DNA of 8,364 nt from Alphaproteobacteria bacterium (lineage in GTDB: Bacteria; Pseudomonadota; Alphaproteobacteria; ATCC43930; CGMCC-115725), in the NCBI GenBank assembly GCA_005888425.1, contig VAZF01000276.1, positions 1 through 8,364 on the forward strand, read 5' to 3'. The notes beneath the pieces were generated by a model. That model searched no databases and was not told the DNA's origin. It saw only the letters and a program-made list of their open reading frames with translations. Each line of letters begins with the position of its first letter. Position 1 is the first letter of the stretch. Both the position numbers and the translations under genes were made by a program. This document shows, piece by piece, positions 4,910-8,364 of the stretch.

Positions 4910-7467
4910 TCAAGCCGGCTCCTGGAGAAAGGCCGCCGTTGCCGCCACCGCGTCGACCAGCGGCACCCGGGCGATCGGCACTCCGGCCGGGAAGGCGGGC
5001 AGGAGGCGCGACGGCAGGGCCCGGTCGAGAATGACAAAGATGCCGCGGTCGTCGGCCCGCCGCACCAGCCGCCCATACGCCTGTCGCAGGCGCAGGCGGG
5101 CGATGCGGTCGTCGTAAGCGGCGCCGCCGAACACCGGCTTGCGGGCGCGGTGCAGGATGTCCGGCCGCGGCCACGGCACTCGGTCAAAGACAATCAGGCG
5201 TAACGAGCGGCCCGGCACATCGACCCCGTCGCGCACCGCATCGGTGCCGAGCAGGCAGGAATCTTCCTCGGCGCGGAAGATGTCGACCAGGGTCGCCGTC
5301 GACATCGCATCGACATGCTGCGCCAGCAATAAGAGACCGCGCGCTTCCAACACCGGCGCGATCTTCTCATGCACCGCCCGCAGCCGCGCGATCGCGGTAA
5401 AGAGGCCCAGCGCGCCGCCCTTCGCGGCGGACATCAGGCTCGCAAAACCGGCGGCGATCAGTTGCTCGATCTCGAGCCGGTGACGGATCAGTTCGAGCAC
5501 CCGCAATTCCTCCTGGCTCGCCTCGCTCACGACGAGCCCGTGCGCCGGCTGCGCTACCGCGAGCGCATACGGCTTCCCCGGGTCGATCCAGTTGCGGTTG
5601 ACCGCGACATCGGTCTCGGCATTGTCGCTGCGGTCGAGCGCCAGCCATTCGACCGTGTCGGGCCCGGGCGGCTCGGCGAGATCACGCAACAACTGGCTCC
5701 ACGCGGCGAGCTGCATGTCGGCCCGCCGTTCGAGCCCGCGCACCGCGGCTTCGAGGCGCTGGCGCATCCCGGGCTCGGGCGGGTTCTCCGCGTCTTCGAG
5801 CGGCCGCCGCAATGCCGCCGATAGCCGGCGCAGCGCGCCGGCGAGCCGGTCAAAGCCGGCGGCAAGCCGCATCCCGGCCTCGACGAGACCGTCGATCGGC
5901 GGCCGCGCTTCGGCCTCGATCCCGTACGGTGAATCTCCCAACGCCCGCGCCATCACCTGCTGCCGCACCAGCGCTAGAAAACCCTCCGCCCCGGGCAGGC
6001 CGCGCCCCTCTCCGACCCGCTGATGCCAGCCATCGGCCGGCAACACGCGCGCCGCGACGAGCGTTTCAAGGAGCGCGGCCGAGGCCTCCTCATCCGCTTC
6101 GACAAGATCGCCGATCCGGCGCTGCAACCCGCGCGCCCGCGACCGACCCGTTTCGGCCCCCAAAAGCCAGCGCCGCAACTCGCGCCCCTCCTGGCCGGAG
6201 AGCCGCACCGAAAACGCCGCATCGGCGGCCTCGAGCAGATGATGGCCTTCGTCGAACACATAACGGGTCGGCACGCTGGCATCGTCGAGCCCGCCGAGCG
6301 CGGCCTGCGCCATGACCAGCGCGTGGTTCGCGACAACAAGCCGCGCGTGCCGCGCCGCCCGCACATTCTTCTCGACAAAGCAGCGGCGGAAATGCGGGCA
6401 GGCGGCGTGGATGCATTCGCCGCGCCGGTCGGCCAGCGCATTGATCCGCCCGCGCCCGATCAGCTCGGCGAGCCAGCCTGGAAAATCGCCGGCGACGAGA
6501 TCGCCTGCCGCGGTCGCGCCGATCCAGCGCGCGATCAGCGCTAGCGACGCCGCCCCGGGCGAGGCGCGGCCCAGCGCCGCGCGCACCGCCTCCTCATAAT
6601 TCAACAGGCACAGGAAATTCTCGCGGCCCTTGCGGACGACCACGCGGCGGCGCTTCTGTACCGGGTCGGGGTAGAGGCGGTCGAGCTCGCCGGCGATCTG
6701 GCTCTGCAGGTTGCGGGTGAAGGTCGAGATCCACACCGTGCCTTGATTGCGTTCGGCCCAGAGGCTCGCCGGCGCGATATAGCCCAATGTCTTGCCGACC
6801 CCCGTGCCGGGCTCTGCGAGCACCGCCTGCGGCTCGTCCGGGCGCTGCCGCGGCGCAAACGCGGCGGCGACGGCGGCGGCGTAATCGGCCTGCTGCGGCC
6901 GCGGCTCGGCATCTTCGCCAAGCAATGCCGCGAGGCGGTGGCGCGCCTCATCCGCGCCGACCGGATCGTTGCCGGGGGGTGGCGGCGGGGCGCGCTCCTG
7001 CCATTCGTCGAGCCGTTCCCAGGCGCGTAGACCAACACCGCGCCGTTGCGCGCCGGTCTCGGCCGGCGGCAATGCCGCGAGCACCGCCGGCCCCCACGGC
7101 CAGCCGGCCCGCTCGGCGATCTCGGCGATGGCGCGAATGTCGGGACCGGTCTCGTTGGCGAGATCCTGCAACAAAGCGCGCGCACAAAGGCAAATAATTC
7201 GAGCAGGTCGAACGCGGCAAAGCCGGCCCAGTCTCTCGCCCAGCCTTTCGAGGGAATATCGAGCCGCCGCGCGACGGCCCGCGCATGGCACACCATCGGC
7301 GTCTCGCCGCCATGCACGGGATCGAGCCGGGCGCGCGCCTCTTCCGGCGACAACGCCTCGATCTCACCCTCAGGCGACAGCCACAACACCTCGCGGAACC
7401 CGGCGACCAGCGCCGGCACGCGCGGCACCAGCACCCGCTCCAGCGCCGCGTCCGGGACTGTATTCAC
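4910..7467 (-). pseudogene. DinG/XPD-like Fe-S DNA helicase, frame-broken and rearranged
   Basis: Superfamily 2 DNA helicase related to DinG. Recognisable in order: an N-terminal segment from GTG at 7467 (MNTVPDAALERVL to DLLELFAFVR); Walker A PGTGVGKT at 6788-6811; four candidate Fe-S cysteines (codons near 6610, 6415, 6400 and 6382, the last three in ECIHAACPHFRRCF); the DEGH box at 6242-6253; GTDAVRDGVDVPGRS; and motif VI RQAYGRLVRRADDRG. Two lesions. The N-terminal frame and the main frame join only by a frameshift at about 7177-7184, in a GCGCGC run, where homologues I recall have tens more residues. Then 5448-5526 is a copy of terB sequence directly after AHGLVV, where the family has TSATL and about 70 more residues before GGALGLFTAI. 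With motif III gone, normal helicase activity is unlikely. Assembly error is an alternative. Family call firm, pseudogene status less so. Confidence 0.8.
5448..5526 (-). repeat. 79-bp exact direct repeat, copy inside the helicase gene
   Basis: Identical to 4492-4570 and read in the same codon phase, so the helicase ORF gains residues EASQEELRVLELIRHRLEIE plus QLIAAG without a stop. The flanks differ completely from terB: helicase-type AHGLVV upstream and FASLMSAAKGGALGLFTAI downstream. It replaces, rather than adds to, the region that should hold the SAT motif. Confidence 0.97.
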
Positions 7468-7533
7468 GCGCGCCCCAACTCAACCGGGACGCCAAACTGG
7501 AAGGCCGGCGCAAGCATGCGATACCCTGGGCCG

Positions 7534-7881
7534 ATGAACCGCATGATCTATCACATGTCCCCGGCCGAAACATGGCAGGAGGCGGTGCAGGCCGGCATCT
7601 ATCGCGGCACCGCCGACGATTTGCGCGACGGCTTTATCCATTTTTCGACCGCCGAGCAGATCGCCGAGAGCGCGCGGCGGCATCGCGCAGGGCAAACCGG
7701 CCTCGTGCTGATCGCGATCGAATCGGCGCGGCTTGGCGACGGCCTCAAATGGGAGAAATCACGCGGCGGCGCGCTGTTCCCGCATCTCTATGGTGCGCTC
7801 GATCCGGCCGAAGCCGCGAGCGTGCGCCCGCTGCCGCTCGGCCCCGACGGCGAGCACGCCTTCCCGCCGCTCGACCCTTAA
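7534..7881 (+). CDS. DUF952 family protein
   Basis: Small cytosolic protein of the DUF952 family; function unknown, with a fold thought to resemble ADP-ribosyltransferase-like proteins (weakly recalled). In 115 residues the family hallmarks are clear: IYHMSPAETWQEA at the start, DLRDGFIHFSTAEQI (about 29-43) with the conserved GFIH-ST, the strand LVLIAIESARLG, and LKWEKSRGGALFPHLYG (about 71-87), ending in VRPLPLG. ATG at 7534 is used; ATG at 7543 would put the start nearer the typical MIY beginning. Neither has a strong Shine-Dalgarno sequence. It diverges from the helicase gene across a 66-base spacer and converges with the PEP-mutase-like gene, with only nine bases between their stop codons and no room for a terminator hairpin. 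Confidence 0.9.
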   Translation: MNRMIYHMSPAETWQEAVQAGIYRGTADDLRDGFIHFSTAEQIAESARRHRAGQTGLVLIAIESARLGDGLKWEKSRGGALFPHLYGALDPAEAASVRPLPLGPDGEHAFPPLDP

Positions 7882-7890
7882 CCGCCCCTG

Positions 7891-8364
7891 CTATTCCGCC
7901 GCCTCGCGCCCCGCATCGGCCGGGCCGCGGAAGCGCGTGCGCAGCGCATCCCATTCGTCGCCACCCCATAGCTGGAAGGTCTCGCGCACGGTCATCTCGC
8001 GCACCGGCGCGGGATGGCGATGCGTTGCGCGCAATTCGTCGAGCATCTTTTCGCAGATCCCGACGACATTCTTGATCAGGAGCCCGGGCACGATCGCCAG
8101 CTTGTAGCCCATGCGCTCCGCCTCGCGCAGATCGAGATCGGGCGTCTTGCCGCCGCGCACGACATTGAGGAGGCACGGCCCTTTCACGAGGCGGGGCACC
8201 GCTGCGACCTCCTCGACCGTCTGCGGCGCTTCGACAAAGGCCATGTCGGCGCCTGCGGCGATCGCCGCCTTGGCGCGGGCGATCGCCTCGTCGAAGCCGG
8301 CGACGGCGCGCGAGTCGGTGCGCGCGATGATCAGAAAATCCAGGCTGCGGCGGGCGCTCGCGGC
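7891..8364 (-). CDS. Isocitrate lyase/PEP mutase superfamily enzyme (N-terminus beyond window)
   Basis: C-terminal 157 residues of a TIM-barrel enzyme of the isocitrate lyase/phosphoenolpyruvate mutase superfamily, which make or break C-C or C-P bonds next to a carboxylate using Mg2+. Seen: the strand and active-site motif LDFLIIARTDSRAVAGFDEA (visible residues 8-27), AIARAKAAIAAGADMAFVEAPQT, and later GGKTPDLDLREAERMGYKLAIVPGLL, all family signatures. The C-terminal region (REMTVRETFQLWGGDEWDAL) is typical of the oxaloacetate decarboxylase / carboxyvinyl-carboxyphosphonate mutase-like annotation group. The substrate cannot be assigned because the N-terminal active-site residues are outside the window. 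The reading frame is open to the right edge. It converges with the DUF952 gene. Confidence 0.9.
   Translation of the reverse strand, partial: AASARRSLDFLIIARTDSRAVAGFDEAIARAKAAIAAGADMAFVEAPQTVEEVAAVPRLVKGPCLLNVVRGGKTPDLDLREAERMGYKLAIVPGLLIKNVVGICEKMLDELRATHRHPAPVREMTVRETFQLWGGDEWDALRTRFRGPADAGREAAE

Noticed and set aside
4857..5174. N-terminal extension of the TerB-like protein to an upstream ATG at 5174
   Set aside because: The extension overlaps helicase coding sequence in another frame and reads as Pro/Ala/Gly/Arg-rich noise; a strong Shine-Dalgarno marks the ATG at 4856.
4417..5193. 258-codon minus-strand frame across terB and the helicase 3' end
   Set aside because: Cys/Arg/Pro-rich shadow of two recognised genes in other frames.
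7185..7291. Start of the helicase at ATG 7291
   Set aside because: The first 38 or so residues (CAGRRAAARYSLERL and so on) do not look like the family, whereas the other frame over the same DNA gives the expected N-terminal segment; the true start is GTG 7467 with a frame break.
6969..8075. 368-codon plus-strand frame
   Set aside because: Arg/Ala/Pro-rich translation crossing the helicase 5' end, the DUF952 gene and the PEP-mutase-like gene; no recognisable domain.

Overview
High-GC bacterial chromosome fragment, most likely from an alphaproteobacterium. The support is a Usg-family protein (a family I know from Alphaproteobacteria), an alphaproteobacterial-type CtaA/COX15 heme A synthase, a CbpA/CbpM pair, and a DinG-type helicase followed by a TerB-like gene. 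Genus cannot be fixed; a Rhodospirillales-like lineage is a guess. No rRNA, tRNA, CRISPR array or prophage genes are visible.

Layout. 1-787 (-): 5' part of heme A synthase, running off the left edge. 788-956: spacer with two inverted copies of a palindromic repeat. 957-1271 (-): usg. 1272-1468: divergent promoter region with a possible heat-shock-like promoter. 1469-3920 (+): a tightly coupled three-gene operon for protein quality control, consisting of an exported HtrA/Deg-type serine protease with one PDZ domain, the J-domain co-chaperone CbpA and its modulator CbpM; each gene overlaps the next by 1 or 4 bases. 3921-4389: a compact 469-bp unit in which a DUF559 PD-(D/E)XK endonuclease gene is framed by two inverted 57-59 bp palindromic repeats. 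4452-4856 (-): TerB-like protein. 4910-7467 (-): a DinG-like Fe-S helicase gene that looks broken. 7534-7881 (+): DUF952 protein. 7891-8364 (-): C-terminal part of an isocitrate lyase/PEP mutase superfamily enzyme, cut by the right edge.

Two things stand out. First, the DUF559 unit has the architecture of a REPtron (a gene between two inverted REP-like palindromes) but carries a restriction-like nuclease instead of a REP-associated tyrosine transposase. Second, the helicase gene carries a 79-bp stretch identical to the interior of the neighbouring terB gene. It is inserted in frame exactly where the conserved SAT motif should be, and the same gene also has a reading-frame break near its N-terminus. 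Either the locus underwent local recombination and the helicase is a pseudogene, or the assembly is wrong here.
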